A stretch of 17,622 nucleotides of DNA from SURF-21 sp964592775 (GCA_964592775.1 CAZQFX010000050.1:1-17622); one strand, 5' to 3'; shown: positions 1 through 6,585, counted from the stretch's first letter. Program-made: numbers and translations. The notes: generated by a model not told the origin, from the letters alone.

Positions 1-316
1 GGCGGTAATGCAGGTCCACTATCCTGTCGCCCAGCCGGTACAGTTTCTCGAGCGCGTTCCCCTCGCCTTCCGCAGCCTCCACGACCAGTGCCATGAACTC
101 TTCGTGCGATTCCTCGACCAGGGAGAAATAGAGCTCCTCCTTGGACTTCCAGTACCAGTAGAGCGTCCCCTTGCCGAATCCCGCCTCCATGGCGACCTCC
201 GCCATGGTGGTCTTGTGGTATCCCTTGGCGGAAAAGACCTTGAGCGCCGCCCGCTTGAAGGCCAACTCCCGTTCGTCTTTCGCCGGATTCTTTCTTATAC
301 CCAGTGACTTGGCCAT
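1..316 (-). CDS. TetR/AcrR-family transcriptional regulator, N-terminal part (3' end beyond window)
   Basis: The reverse strand reads as a typical TetR-type DNA-binding domain: a short basic leader (MAKSLGIRKNPAKDERE), then helix-turn-helix features including AALKVFSAKGYHKTTMAEV, GFGKGTLYWYWKSKEEL and the start of the ligand-binding helices. The reading frame stays open to base 1, so the effector domain is missing from this window and the ligand cannot be inferred. ATG at 316 is preferred over ATG at 328 because GAGGGG lies five bases before it. A strong promoter and an overlapping palindrome sit directly upstream, so the protein probably represses its own gene. No divergent gene starts within 300 bp, so any other target is either elsewhere or downstream of this gene. 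The family call is firm; the regulated process is unknown. Confidence 0.9.
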   Translation of the reverse strand, partial: MAKSLGIRKNPAKDERELAFKRAALKVFSAKGYHKTTMAEVAMEAGFGKGTLYWYWKSKEELYFSLVEESHEEFMALVVEAAEGEGNALEKLYRLGDRIVDLHYR

Positions 317-331
317 CTCGCCCCTCATCTT

Positions 332-349
332 AGACCGACCGGTAGGTCT
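332..349. promoter_or_regulatory. Probable TetR-family operator (imperfect 18-bp palindrome)
   Basis: AGACCGACCGGTAGGTCT reads almost the same on both strands (one mismatched symmetric pair, core ACCGGT). It covers the predicted transcription start of the TetR gene, between the -10 box and the ribosome site. TetR regulators commonly bind palindromes of this size and GC-centred form in their own promoters, so autorepression is the simplest reading. That the neighbouring TetR protein binds it is inferred. Confidence 0.7.
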
Positions 350-350
350 T

Positions 351-380
351 ATAATATCCGGTGCCGCATCCCCCCGTCAA
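351..380 (-). promoter_or_regulatory. Promoter of the TetR gene
   Basis: On the minus strand a -35 box TTGACG (375-380) is separated by 18 bases from a -10 box TATTAT (351-356). Both are close to the sigma-70-type consensus and the start point would fall near 344, about 28 bases before the ATG at 316. This is among the best-matching promoters in the window. Confidence 0.7.
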
Positions 381-461
381 GCCAAGAGGTCGAGCCCGGC
401 TTCGGGCCCAGGCATTGTTGCGGGAAACTGTCCCGATCAACGTCATTGTGCGTTCCTATCC

Positions 462-547
462 GTCATCGCGAGCGTAAGCGAAGCGATTTCATGCGGGCGG
501 CGGGGGTGAGGGTAGCGCAAACATTGCGAGCGCAACGAAGCAACCTC
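462..547. repeat. Two copies of a dispersed GCGAGCG/GCGAAGC-type intergenic repeat
   Basis: Copy one (462-490) begins GTCATCGCGAGCG and ends AGCGAAGCGATTTC. Copy two (522-547) begins CATTGCGAGCGC and ends ACGAAGCAACCTC. They are about 32 bp apart and each is an imperfect hairpin. A third copy lies at 14713-14741, where 23 of 29 positions match copy one. Similar 'cattgcgagcg...gaagcaatctc' units recur in intergenic DNA of many anaerobic bacteria; their function is unknown. The non-coding stretch 350-651 holds nothing else recognisable apart from the inverted repeat at 595-662. Confidence 0.6.
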
Positions 548-594
548 GTGCTCGTGGTGCGTGCTGGTACACGGACGGGTTGATGTAACACCTG

Positions 595-662
595 CCGGAT
601 CCTGGATGGCTTCTGAGTATCTCTGCTATATGCCGAATACTGGCATGATCTTCAGGATCCGG
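595..662. repeat. Inverted repeat with nested inner hairpin at the 3' end of the flavoprotein gene
   Basis: CCGGATCCTG (595-604) and its exact reverse complement CAGGATCCGG (653-662) enclose 48 bases that hold a second small hairpin, ATGCC (630-634) with GGCAT (642-646). The right arm overlaps the last codons and stop of the minus-strand flavoprotein gene. It could act in transcript termination or 3'-end protection, although there is no clear U-tract. Confidence 0.4.
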
Positions 663-1341
663 GACCCGGCCCCAAAGCGGCGGTGCCGGCCTTGATGATA
701 CGGGCCAGCTCCACGGCGCGGGAGACGGTGGAGACCGCGCCGGCCAGGCCGAGCTCGTCCCGCAACACCAGCAGTTTGTCGTCACCGTCACGGCGGCCCA
801 TCCCCTCCAGGGAGGAGAAAGCGGAGCCGCCCTGCAGGCCGAACTCCGACGAAGCGATGACCATGTTCACGGCGTAGAAGAACTGGTTCATGGTGAGCAG
901 CGCCATCTCCAGGCCGGCCATGCGGAACCAGGCAACGGCTACGGACCCGCCTACCTTGTTGCGCAGCATGCCGCCGCTTATGTTGCCGTGCACGTAGGGC
1001 CGCATGCGGTCGATGAAAGCCGCGATGTGGCCGGAGAGGCGTCCGAAATAGACCGGTGTCGCGAAGAGCAGCACGTCCGCCGCTTCCACCCGGGGATAGA
1101 TCGCGCTCATGCCGTCGCCGACAGAACAACGGCGGTCGCCCTTCTGCTTGCGCAGGCACCAGTTACAGTGGACGCAGTCCCCGACCTCTGCATCCGCCAG
1201 GGTGACCAGTTCGTAGCTCGCTCCGGGCACGCCGTCCTGGCTCCGCAGCACCCGCTCCAGAAGGGCTTCCACGTTGCCGCCCCTTACCGGGCTGCCGCAG
1301 ACCGCGAGGATCCCGACCTCCGGGCCGATCCCGGAGCTCAT
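652..1341 (-). CDS. Iron-sulfur flavoprotein (NADPH-dependent FMN reductase / flavodoxin fold)
   Basis: The 229-residue protein begins with a flavodoxin-like beta strand and FMN phosphate loop (CGSPVRGGNVEALLERVL, residues 15-32). A Cys cluster follows: C56-x2-C59-x2-C62-x9-C72. Next comes the flavin-contact segment TPVYFGRLSG (95-104). This order matches the Isf-like family, where a compact Cys motif binds a 4Fe-4S cluster next to FMN and the protein passes single electrons between ferredoxin and flavin acceptors. The last spacing is somewhat longer than in the classical motif. The gene starts with ATG behind GGTGAGGGCGT and overlaps the stop of the upstream sensor gene as ATGA (1338-1341), implying translational coupling. 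The Gly/Pro-rich tail (ALGPGPGS) overlaps an inverted repeat. The physiological partner is unknown; coupling suggests a role linked to the redox or signal input of the kinase-like protein. Confidence 0.8.
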   Translation of the reverse strand: MSSGIGPEVGILAVCGSPVRGGNVEALLERVLRSQDGVPGASYELVTLADAEVGDCVHCNWCLRKQKGDRRCSVGDGMSAIYPRVEAADVLLFATPVYFGRLSGHIAAFIDRMRPYVHGNISGGMLRNKVGGSVAVAWFRMAGLEMALLTMNQFFYAVNMVIASSEFGLQGGSAFSSLEGMGRRDGDDKLLVLRDELGLAGAVSTVSRAVELARIIKAGTAALGPGPGS

Positions 1342-3839
1342 ACGCCCTCACCTATGAAAGGCAGCACGCGTATCCTGATGAACGCGGTGGTGCCGTCGCC
1401 CGGCCTGCCCTTGACGGAGAAATCCCCTCCCATGGCCGCAACGTACTTGCGGCACAGAAAGAGGCCCGAGATGCCTATCCCGCCACGGTCCTGCGGGCTT
1501 GCCTCGTCCGGCTCCCAGCGCATCAACTCCTCGACTATTTCCACCGGGATGCCCGGGCCCTGGTCCTCCACGCGCAGCAGGACCTCGTCACCCCACCTCT
1601 CCGCTCCCAGCACCACCGGGGCGTCGGGAGGGGAGAACTTGCGGGCGTTATCGATGAGCTGGACGAGAGCCTCACGCAGCAGCCGCCTGTCCGTATGCAG
1701 CCGGGGGAGGTCCTCCTCGATCTCGAGGAAGATCTCCTTCTTTCTCTCCCCCCTGCCGTAATAATCCCTCATATCCCAGAGGAATGCGGCGAGATCGATG
1801 CCCTTCGTGGAAGGCACCGGCCGCTCCACCGCCTGCTCCCCGAAGAGGGCCAAGTTGTTGGGCGGATCCTCTCCTCCCTTTACCTCCTTGGCGATCTCGA
1901 AGTAATCGTGTTCCCTCCCCTTGGCCGGAGCGAGAGTGGGTATGACTCCCCCTCCGCCGCTCTTGACGCCAACGCCATCCTTGTGTTCTCCCAACTCCTC
2001 CGATTCTTCTTCCGCAGCGCTATCATCCTCTTCCTCGAGCGGCATCGACGAGGAACCCGGGGCCTCGCCCGCATCCTCTTCCTCGGGCGGTACCGGGGGC
2101 TTCTCGCCGCTCACGGCATGAGAAGCAGCGGGAGAGCCCCCGCCGGCCGGAGATGAAGACGCGTTTCCGGTGCCCCTCTCCTCCAGGGCTGAAAGCGCCA
2201 GGGCGATGGCTTCGCCGGTCGCGGCGAAGGCGAGGTCGCCCGCGAAGTCGACCTTGATGGGATCGCTGTCCGCCAGCACCAGGGCGCCAAGCGCCTCCCC
2301 TCCGCTGCGCACGGGGAAGACCATGATGCCGCGCCACCTGCGCTCCCTGAGCAGGGGGAGAAGCGTATCCGCTTTCTCGATGAACGAATGGACTTCATCC
2401 CAGCCCCTCCTGGGCACCCCTCCGTGGATCTCCACGTTTATCCTCACCAGCATGCCGCACAGCCTGGCATGGCCCGGGCGCAGCTTCAACTCCGAGAGGG
2501 TTTTCGCCTCGCTCTCCGCGAGGCCCTGAGAGGCGCGCAGAACAGCCACCCCTCTCTTCACCGTGAAGAGGGCCGCGGCGGCGGCTCCGAATTCCTCCCG
2601 CAGATCACGCAGGCACCGCTCCAGGAAGTCCCGGTGCTCGCGGCCGCGCACCGCCTGCTCCAGCACCTTCTCCTTTCTCCTCGAGACCTTGAATAGCGCC
2701 TCCGCCTCCTCCATCTCCGAGAGCTCGCGCGTCGCCTCCCTCAGAACGGCCATGTACTCCCGCGTCCTCCCGTTTGCCGCCATGGCGGGCTTTACGCTCA
2801 CGAACAGCGCCCGCTTTTCCTTCTTCCTGCCGGCCTGTACCATCACTTCCTTGATCTCCTCGCCCCCGACGGCCCGCTCCAGGATGGATACGACATCCTG
2901 CCGGGTATCGGGATGGAAGAGGTCGGGGAGCAGGGCGCCAATGGCACGGTCGCTGGTTGTCGAGATCATTTCTTCGGCGGAATGGCTGAGAAGGGTCACG
3001 CGGAAGTCCGGCGTAAAGCAGATCAGCGCCACTCCGACCCTTTCGAGCAGGCTCCATACGCGTTGCAGCTCGTCCTCCCTCTCGCGCCGGATACGCGCCT
3101 CGGAGGTGCAGTCCCTCCCGATGCCCAGCAGCCTATCCACCCTGCCGCGGCCGGCCTCGAGGGCATCCACGGTGACGGCGATGAAAGAGGTGGTACCGTC
3201 GCCGCGGTTGAATTCCAGTTCCCCGCGCCATGGAGCCGCGCAGGCCGCTTCCACCAGGCACTCCAAGGCCTGCTTGGCGTCCTCCCTCAGCATGAAGAAG
3301 GACAGCGGACGCCCGACTATCTCGTCCTGTTCGTGCCCCAGCAGGGCGCACATCACCGGGTTGGCGTAGGTGAAGTTGGCGTCCAGATCCAGGAGGAAAG
3401 CCGGTTCGGCCAGGGCATCCAGGAGTTGCGGCAGCCCTGGCGCCTCCTCGGGTGCGGCGGCCGGCGGAGCCTCCTCCCTGGCCGGGCGTTTCTCCGCCGT
3501 GGGGCGCATGCCCACGCTTCTTATGGTGATCAGGGTACCCGTGGTCCCCAGGGCCTCCAGGGGATAGGGCGACATGTTGATGTTCAGCCGCATCAGGCGC
3601 TTCCCCACCTTGTAAGCCAGGGCATAGTCTTCCACTCCCCGGCCGCGCTTCGTCTTGGCCAGCAGTTCCCTGAGGGCCGAGTACAGGGGGGGGTTCGCTT
3701 TGTAAAGCGGGGCCTTGCGCACCTCTTCCATGGGTCTCTCGAGGAAGACCTCGGCGTCACGGTTGCCCTCGAGGATCCTGTCCTCGCCGTCGAGCAGAAG
3801 CGAGGCGTTCAGGACGGCGGACGACTCCCTTCCGTTCAT
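1338..3839 (-). CDS. PAS-PAS-PAS-GAF sensor protein with HATPase domain, lacking a clear H-box
   Basis: This is an 833-residue soluble sensor with no membrane segment. Segments that look like PAS domains lie at about 8-108, 136-250 (with FTYANPVMCALLGHEQDEIVG) and 257-375. A helical linker (370-405) leads to a GAF-like domain (about 400-553). A low-complexity acidic linker (555-640) precedes a C-terminal histidine-kinase ATPase domain (678-826) with N-box LIDNARKF (728-735), G1 VEDQGPGIP (757-765) and G2 GGIGISG (786-792). The usual dimerisation/phospho-acceptor helix with HE-xx-PL is not visible between 560 and 680, so autophosphorylation on a classical histidine is doubtful. ATG 3839 is chosen because GGAGGTGA lies upstream; an in-frame ATG at 3962 has no such support. 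The Fe-S flavoprotein gene follows with a 4-bp overlap. No response regulator is nearby. The domain calls are by eye. Confidence 0.8.
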   Translation of the reverse strand: MNGRESSAVLNASLLLDGEDRILEGNRDAEVFLERPMEEVRKAPLYKANPPLYSALRELLAKTKRGRGVEDYALAYKVGKRLMRLNINMSPYPLEALGTTGTLITIRSVGMRPTAEKRPAREEAPPAAAPEEAPGLPQLLDALAEPAFLLDLDANFTYANPVMCALLGHEQDEIVGRPLSFFMLREDAKQALECLVEAACAAPWRGELEFNRGDGTTSFIAVTVDALEAGRGRVDRLLGIGRDCTSEARIRREREDELQRVWSLLERVGVALICFTPDFRVTLLSHSAEEMISTTSDRAIGALLPDLFHPDTRQDVVSILERAVGGEEIKEVMVQAGRKKEKRALFVSVKPAMAANGRTREYMAVLREATRELSEMEEAEALFKVSRRKEKVLEQAVRGREHRDFLERCLRDLREEFGAAAAALFTVKRGVAVLRASQGLAESEAKTLSELKLRPGHARLCGMLVRINVEIHGGVPRRGWDEVHSFIEKADTLLPLLRERRWRGIMVFPVRSGGEALGALVLADSDPIKVDFAGDLAFAATGEAIALALSALEERGTGNASSSPAGGGSPAASHAVSGEKPPVPPEEEDAGEAPGSSSMPLEEEDDSAAEEESEELGEHKDGVGVKSGGGGVIPTLAPAKGREHDYFEIAKEVKGGEDPPNNLALFGEQAVERPVPSTKGIDLAAFLWDMRDYYGRGERKKEIFLEIEEDLPRLHTDRRLLREALVQLIDNARKFSPPDAPVVLGAERWGDEVLLRVEDQGPGIPVEIVEELMRWEPDEASPQDRGGIGISGLFLCRKYVAAMGGDFSVKGRPGDGTTAFIRIRVLPFIGEGV

Positions 3840-4003
3840 CTCACATTCACCTCCCCGACGCCGGACATGGAGATATATGACGCCATACGCCTTTTGCCCG
3901 CGTGCTCCTCGAGCCGTTACGGTCCGCGTGAGGTCGGATGCGGCTCGTATCGATCCCAACATTAGAGTATTCGAGGAGCCGTGACTTCCACCCTTCCCAG
4001 CGG

Positions 4004-4033
4004 TTAAACTAATACTTCATCGCAGTCGATAAT
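4004..4033 (+). promoter_or_regulatory. Possible promoter for the alcohol dehydrogenase gene
   Basis: TTAAAC (4004-4009) and GATAAT (4028-4033), 18 bases apart, lie about 30 bases before the start codon in the 223-bp divergent spacer between the sensor gene and the dehydrogenase. The match is moderate. No convincing minus-strand promoter for the sensor gene was seen in the same spacer. Confidence 0.35.
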
Positions 4034-4062
4034 TCCCACGATATACGTAAAGGGGGCAAGGC

Positions 4063-5217
4063 TTGGTGGCCAATACGTACCGCTTTCCCGTGCAGGTGGT
4101 GTTCGGGGAAGGCTGCCTCGAGGAAACCGGGGCTTTCGTCAAGAGTCTCGGCGAGCATGCGCTCCTGGTTACCGGTGGCGGACCTACCTCGCGTTGCCAG
4201 GCCGTGGAGGTCCTGCGCCGCATACTGGCCGAGCAGGGCGCCTCCCTCTCCCATTTCGCCGAGGTGGAGGCGGATCCCAGCGTGGAGACGGTGGAGAGCG
4301 GTGTGGCCTTCGCGCAGAAGCGCGGCTGCGATTTCGTCATCGGTCTGGGGGGCGGCAGCCCCATTGATGCCGCTAAGGTCATAGCGGCTAGGATGGGCAG
4401 CGAAGGGGACGTCGCGTCCTGGGAGGGCGTCGGGCGCGTCCCGCGCCGCTCGAAACCCCTCATCTGCATCCCCACCACCTCGGGGACGGGAAGCGAGGTG
4501 ACCTGGGTCGCGGTGATCACCGGGGGTAAGCGCCGGCAGAAGATGTCCGTGGTCAGCCAGAACCTCTACCCCGTGCTCGCCGTCATCGATCCGCTGCTCA
4601 CCTATTCCATGCCCCCCGAGCTGACCGCGGCGACGGGGATGGACGCCCTGACCCATGCCGTGGAATCCTTCGTCGCCCGCCGGGCCTGGGAGCCCACGCA
4701 GGCGCTCTCTCTCAAGGCGGCGCAGCTCGCCTATTTCCATCTGGAGAGGGCATGCGCGGACGGCTCGGACGCGGAAGCCCGCCATGCCATGTCCATGGCA
4801 TCCTTCGTGGCGGGGATGGCCTTCACCTCGGCGGGCCTGGGCCTCACGCACGCCCTCGCCCACGCGCTGGGCTCCCATTTAGGGATATCCCACGGCAAGG
4901 CCAACGCCCTCCTCCTCGCGCATGTCATGCGGTTCAACCTGGAGGCATGCCCGGAGCTTTACCGCGAACTGGCCGTGGCCATGGGTTTGAACGTCTCCGG
5001 CCTTCCGGCGCCGCGCGCGGCGGAGGAGGCCGCGAAGGCGGTGGAAGGGCTGGCCTCGTCTCTGCCGATCCCCTCCAACCTCAAGCAGGCCGGTATCGCG
5101 GAAGCGAGCGTGGAGACGATCGCGGCCGAGGCCTTTCTGAACACGCGCCTGCGCTCCTCCAATCCCAGGGATACGGTCCTGGAGGACCTGGTTCAGGTAT
5201 TGCGCAGCGCGTTATAG
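4063..5217 (+). CDS. Iron-containing alcohol dehydrogenase (group III Fe-ADH)
   Basis: The 384-residue protein has the length and motifs of the FucO/AdhB/1,3-propanediol-dehydrogenase family, NAD(P)-dependent enzymes that interconvert alcohols and aldehydes or ketones in the cytoplasm. The nucleotide-binding loop is GLGGGSPIDAAK (94-105), followed by IPTTSGTGSEVT (136-147). The four metal ligands are all in place: D194 and H198 (GMDALTHAVE), H263 (GLTHALAHALG) and H277 (ISHGKANA). The start is TTG 4063 or GTG 4066; AGGGGG at 4051-4056 suits either. It stands alone, divergent from the sensor gene, with no cofactor or aldehyde dehydrogenase gene beside it. Substrate cannot be read from sequence. 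A role in fermentative alcohol formation or diol metabolism is likely, possibly related to the glycerol kinase gene 3 kb downstream, but that link is speculative. Confidence 0.9.
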   Translation: MVANTYRFPVQVVFGEGCLEETGAFVKSLGEHALLVTGGGPTSRCQAVEVLRRILAEQGASLSHFAEVEADPSVETVESGVAFAQKRGCDFVIGLGGGSPIDAAKVIAARMGSEGDVASWEGVGRVPRRSKPLICIPTTSGTGSEVTWVAVITGGKRRQKMSVVSQNLYPVLAVIDPLLTYSMPPELTAATGMDALTHAVESFVARRAWEPTQALSLKAAQLAYFHLERACADGSDAEARHAMSMASFVAGMAFTSAGLGLTHALAHALGSHLGISHGKANALLLAHVMRFNLEACPELYRELAVAMGLNVSGLPAPRAAEEAAKAVEGLASSLPIPSNLKQAGIAEASVETIAAEAFLNTRLRSSNPRDTVLEDLVQVLRSAL

Positions 5218-5312
5218 GGATCCACGCAGATAATATCCACCGGTAACTCGGTTTCGTATATCCTCGCCACCGATGCATCCTTGTGGGTTCAGAAAAAGCC
5301 CCGGCAAAGGGA

Positions 5313-5384
5313 CAGCTCCCGGGAAAAGCCTATCTCTGCATATGCCGCGGAGATCCCCGCAATCTCGCTTATTCTCGGGAGCTG
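5313..5384. repeat. Long nested inverted repeat downstream of the alcohol dehydrogenase gene
   Basis: CAGCTCCCGGGAA (5313-5325) pairs with TTCTCGGGAGCTG (5372-5384) with one mismatch in 13. The enclosed 46 bases contain GAGAT/ATCTC and GCGG/CCGC complementarities. It may be the 3' hairpin of the dehydrogenase transcript or a structured leader for the next operon; only a weak U-rich stretch follows. The rest of 5218-5470 holds no supportable gene. Confidence 0.4.
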
Positions 5385-5461
5385 ATTTCCATCAACCTAC
5401 TAACTATACTCTACCACATTTCGCACGCGATTAAACCTACCGCTCCCTTCTCCGGAGATGC

Positions 5462-5490
5462 TTGTGGGAGATAGCCCCGGCTGATATAAA
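5462..5490 (+). promoter_or_regulatory. Extended -10 promoter of the ferredoxin/Cys-protein operon
   Basis: TTGTGG (5462-5467), 17 bases, then TATAAA (5485-5490) preceded by TGA, giving the extended TGn -10 form. The start point would fall near 5497, leaving a leader of about 54 bases before the ATG at 5551. An imperfect palindrome, CCCCGGCT (5475-5482) with AGCCGGGG (5495-5502), overlaps the -10 box and might be a second protein-binding site. Confidence 0.5.
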
Positions 5491-5515
5491 TCAGAGCCGG
5501 GGACCCCACACGGCT

Positions 5516-5541
5516 CTAATATACCCCTAGCGGTATATTAG
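5516..5541. promoter_or_regulatory. Perfect 10-bp palindrome, CsoR/RcnR/CstR-like operator or SD-adjacent hairpin
   Basis: CTAATATACC (5516-5525) and GGTATATTAG (5532-5541) are exact reverse complements around CCTAGC. The AT-rich arms flanking a short G/C tract (TATACCCC..GGTATA) resemble operators of the CsoR family of copper, nickel and persulfide sensors. The last bases overlap the AGGAG ribosome site of the ferredoxin-like gene. It could therefore be a DNA operator downstream of the start point or an RNA hairpin that hides the ribosome site. No CsoR-family gene lies in the window. Confidence 0.55.
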
Positions 5542-5550
5542 GAGCAGGCG

Positions 5551-5772
5551 ATGAGAAGCAAGATGCCGTGGATAGACGTGGAGAGATGCGACATCGCGGA
5601 ACGTTGTTCCGACTGCAAGGCGGTACGCTTCTGCAAGCACGGGGCGTTCCGGGTCATAGCCGGAGACAACGGGTCCGGGCAAGCCTGCAGGGTGGCGATT
5701 GACTTCGAGAGATGCCGTCTCTGCGGAGATTGCTCCCACGCCTGCGAGCTGGGCGCGGTAAAGATGATCTAG
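5551..5772 (+). CDS. Small ferredoxin-like protein with two Cys clusters
   Basis: This 73-residue cytoplasmic protein has an atypical N-terminal cluster, C13-x5-C19-x2-C22-x5-C28, and a C-terminal cluster C55-x2-C58-x2-C61-x3-C65 (CRLCGDCSHACELGAV). It also has an extra Cys at 46. The second cluster has the spacing of a 4Fe-4S ferredoxin, with Glu in place of the usual Pro after the last Cys. The first has longer gaps and may bind a cluster of unusual form or another metal. The ATG is placed by TTAGGAG just upstream. It is the first gene of a small operon behind a CsoR-like palindrome and is followed after 20 bases by a Cys-rich protein. A role as an electron donor or metal/sulfur-responsive carrier to that partner is inferred. 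It could also be a loose subunit of a larger oxidoreductase. Confidence 0.8.
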   Translation: MRSKMPWIDVERCDIAERCSDCKAVRFCKHGAFRVIAGDNGSGQACRVAIDFERCRLCGDCSHACELGAVKMI

Positions 5773-5792
5773 CCGCAGAAGGGGGGTAGAGC

Positions 5793-6224
5793 ATGGAGGA
5801 GATGGACCGCGAGTTCTTCAAGAAGTATCACAAGGCCGTGGTAAAGGCGAACGCCAAGGATGTAGAGAAGCTGAAGGCGAAGATAGGTTCGGAGTGGGCG
5901 GAGGAGTTCCACGCCCGGACCGGAACCGGATTGCGGGGTGAGGAGTTCAACCGGGCCTTCGAGGATTACCTCAACAACGAATTGCGTTTCTGCGACCGTG
6001 TCGAGGTCAAGGGAGACGGTGACGATCTGAGTATCCAGGTAGTTGGGTGCCACATCTGCCATGGCAACGAGTTGCTCAAGGCCGAGGGTGAGCCGGCATT
6101 GTGCCCCATAGTGCCGACCGGGCTCTTCTCCGTTTCCCGCGTATCGGGGCGCAAGGCGAGCCTGCGGGAAGTGCGCAAGCACGGTGTCGTCGGGGAATGC
6201 GAGATATGCTATAAATTGGGTTGA
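5793..6224 (+). CDS. Cys-rich 143-residue protein, possibly V4R-like; function unknown
   Basis: I do not firmly recognise this protein. It starts with a charged helical region (1-65). It then shows FCDRVEV, a strand-rich part with VVGCHICHGN (84-92, Cys 86 and 89), ALCPIVPTGLFS (Cys 104) and the ending EVRKHGVVGECEICYKL (Cys 136 and 139). The five C-terminal Cys residues in C-x2-C, C and C-x2-C order suggest a bound metal or Fe-S cluster. The tail 'EV...G...CxI.Y.L' recalls V4R (4-vinyl reductase/hydrocarbon-binding) domains, which end with a similar Cys-containing strand pair; this is tentative. It starts at an ATG behind GAAGGGGGG, 20 bases after the ferredoxin-like gene, so the two are co-transcribed. 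Likely a cytoplasmic redox or small-molecule-binding partner of the ferredoxin. Confidence 0.75.
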   Translation: MEEMDREFFKKYHKAVVKANAKDVEKLKAKIGSEWAEEFHARTGTGLRGEEFNRAFEDYLNNELRFCDRVEVKGDGDDLSIQVVGCHICHGNELLKAEGEPALCPIVPTGLFSVSRVSGRKASLREVRKHGVVGECEICYKLG

Positions 6225-6270
6225 GAGAATAACGGGGAGGAGTTTCCGGGATTCATAAGGAGGTGCCTGG

Positions 6271-6327
6271 ATGAAGCGTTACATGGTTCCGCGGGTGGCT
6301 CATTGTTCCGAGGGCTGCAGACCTTAG
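6271..6327 (+). pseudogene. Short ORF with strong ribosome site, apparently cut by an inserted element
   Basis: TAAGGAGGTG lies just before an ATG opening an 18-codon frame (MKRYMVPRVAHCSEGCRP) whose TAG stop (6325-6327) falls exactly at the left end of the 165-bp inverted-repeat element. The SD is one of the strongest in the window, which argues that a real gene began here, 46 bases after the Cys-rich gene. Removing the element from tip to tip (6326-6490, exactly 55 codons) would continue the same frame into PFGATTDTDALIKTGRGK. Neither this frame nor the alternative joined frame has a stop before the terminator, so the original 3' end is unclear. An intact tiny peptide is also possible. Confidence 0.4.
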
Positions 6328-6490
6328 TACCCAGGTTCATAAATACGGTGACGTACCGAGAGCGACGCTGCGCCACGCTCGCAAGGCACGCGACCGAGGC
6401 GTACTCTGCGAGTACGTCGCAGGGAGCGCAACACAGCGGGCGGGGATGCAGCGGCGGTCGAATACCAGCGTATTTATGGATCGGGGTACT
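6326..6490. mobile_element. MITE-like element with 22-bp imperfect terminal inverted repeats
   Basis: The left arm (6326-6347, AGTACCC...CATAAATACG) and right arm (6469-6490, CGTATTTATG...GGGTACT) are reverse complements at 19 of 22 positions. Taking the ends as GTACCC/GGGTAC, the element is 163 bp and is bounded by TTA on both sides, a possible target duplication. The interior holds further self-complementarity, including GACGTAC (6350-6356) with GTACGTC (6412-6418), so the whole can fold. It encodes no transposase and no convincing protein, as expected for a non-autonomous element. A structured RNA is the main alternative. Confidence 0.55.
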
Positions 6491-6554
6491 TACCCTTCGG
6501 GGCCACCACCGACACTGACGCCCTTATCAAAACGGGCCGAGGTAAGCTGGCTTT

Positions 6555-6585
6555 GGGGCGCGGGAACCCGCGCCCCTTTCCTTTT
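6555..6585 (+). terminator. Rho-independent terminator of the ferredoxin/Cys-protein operon
   Basis: GGGGCGCGGG (6555-6564), AA, then CCCGCGCCCC (6567-6576) forms a perfect 10-bp GC stem and is followed by TTTCCTTTT (6577-6585). It is the clearest intrinsic terminator in the window and separates the small operon from the adenylate-forming enzyme gene. Confidence 0.9.

Noticed and set aside
5283..5474. 63-codon ORF between the alcohol dehydrogenase and ferredoxin-like genes
   Set aside because: TTG-type start without a ribosome site, it spans the nested inverted repeat, and the composition is unlike a protein.
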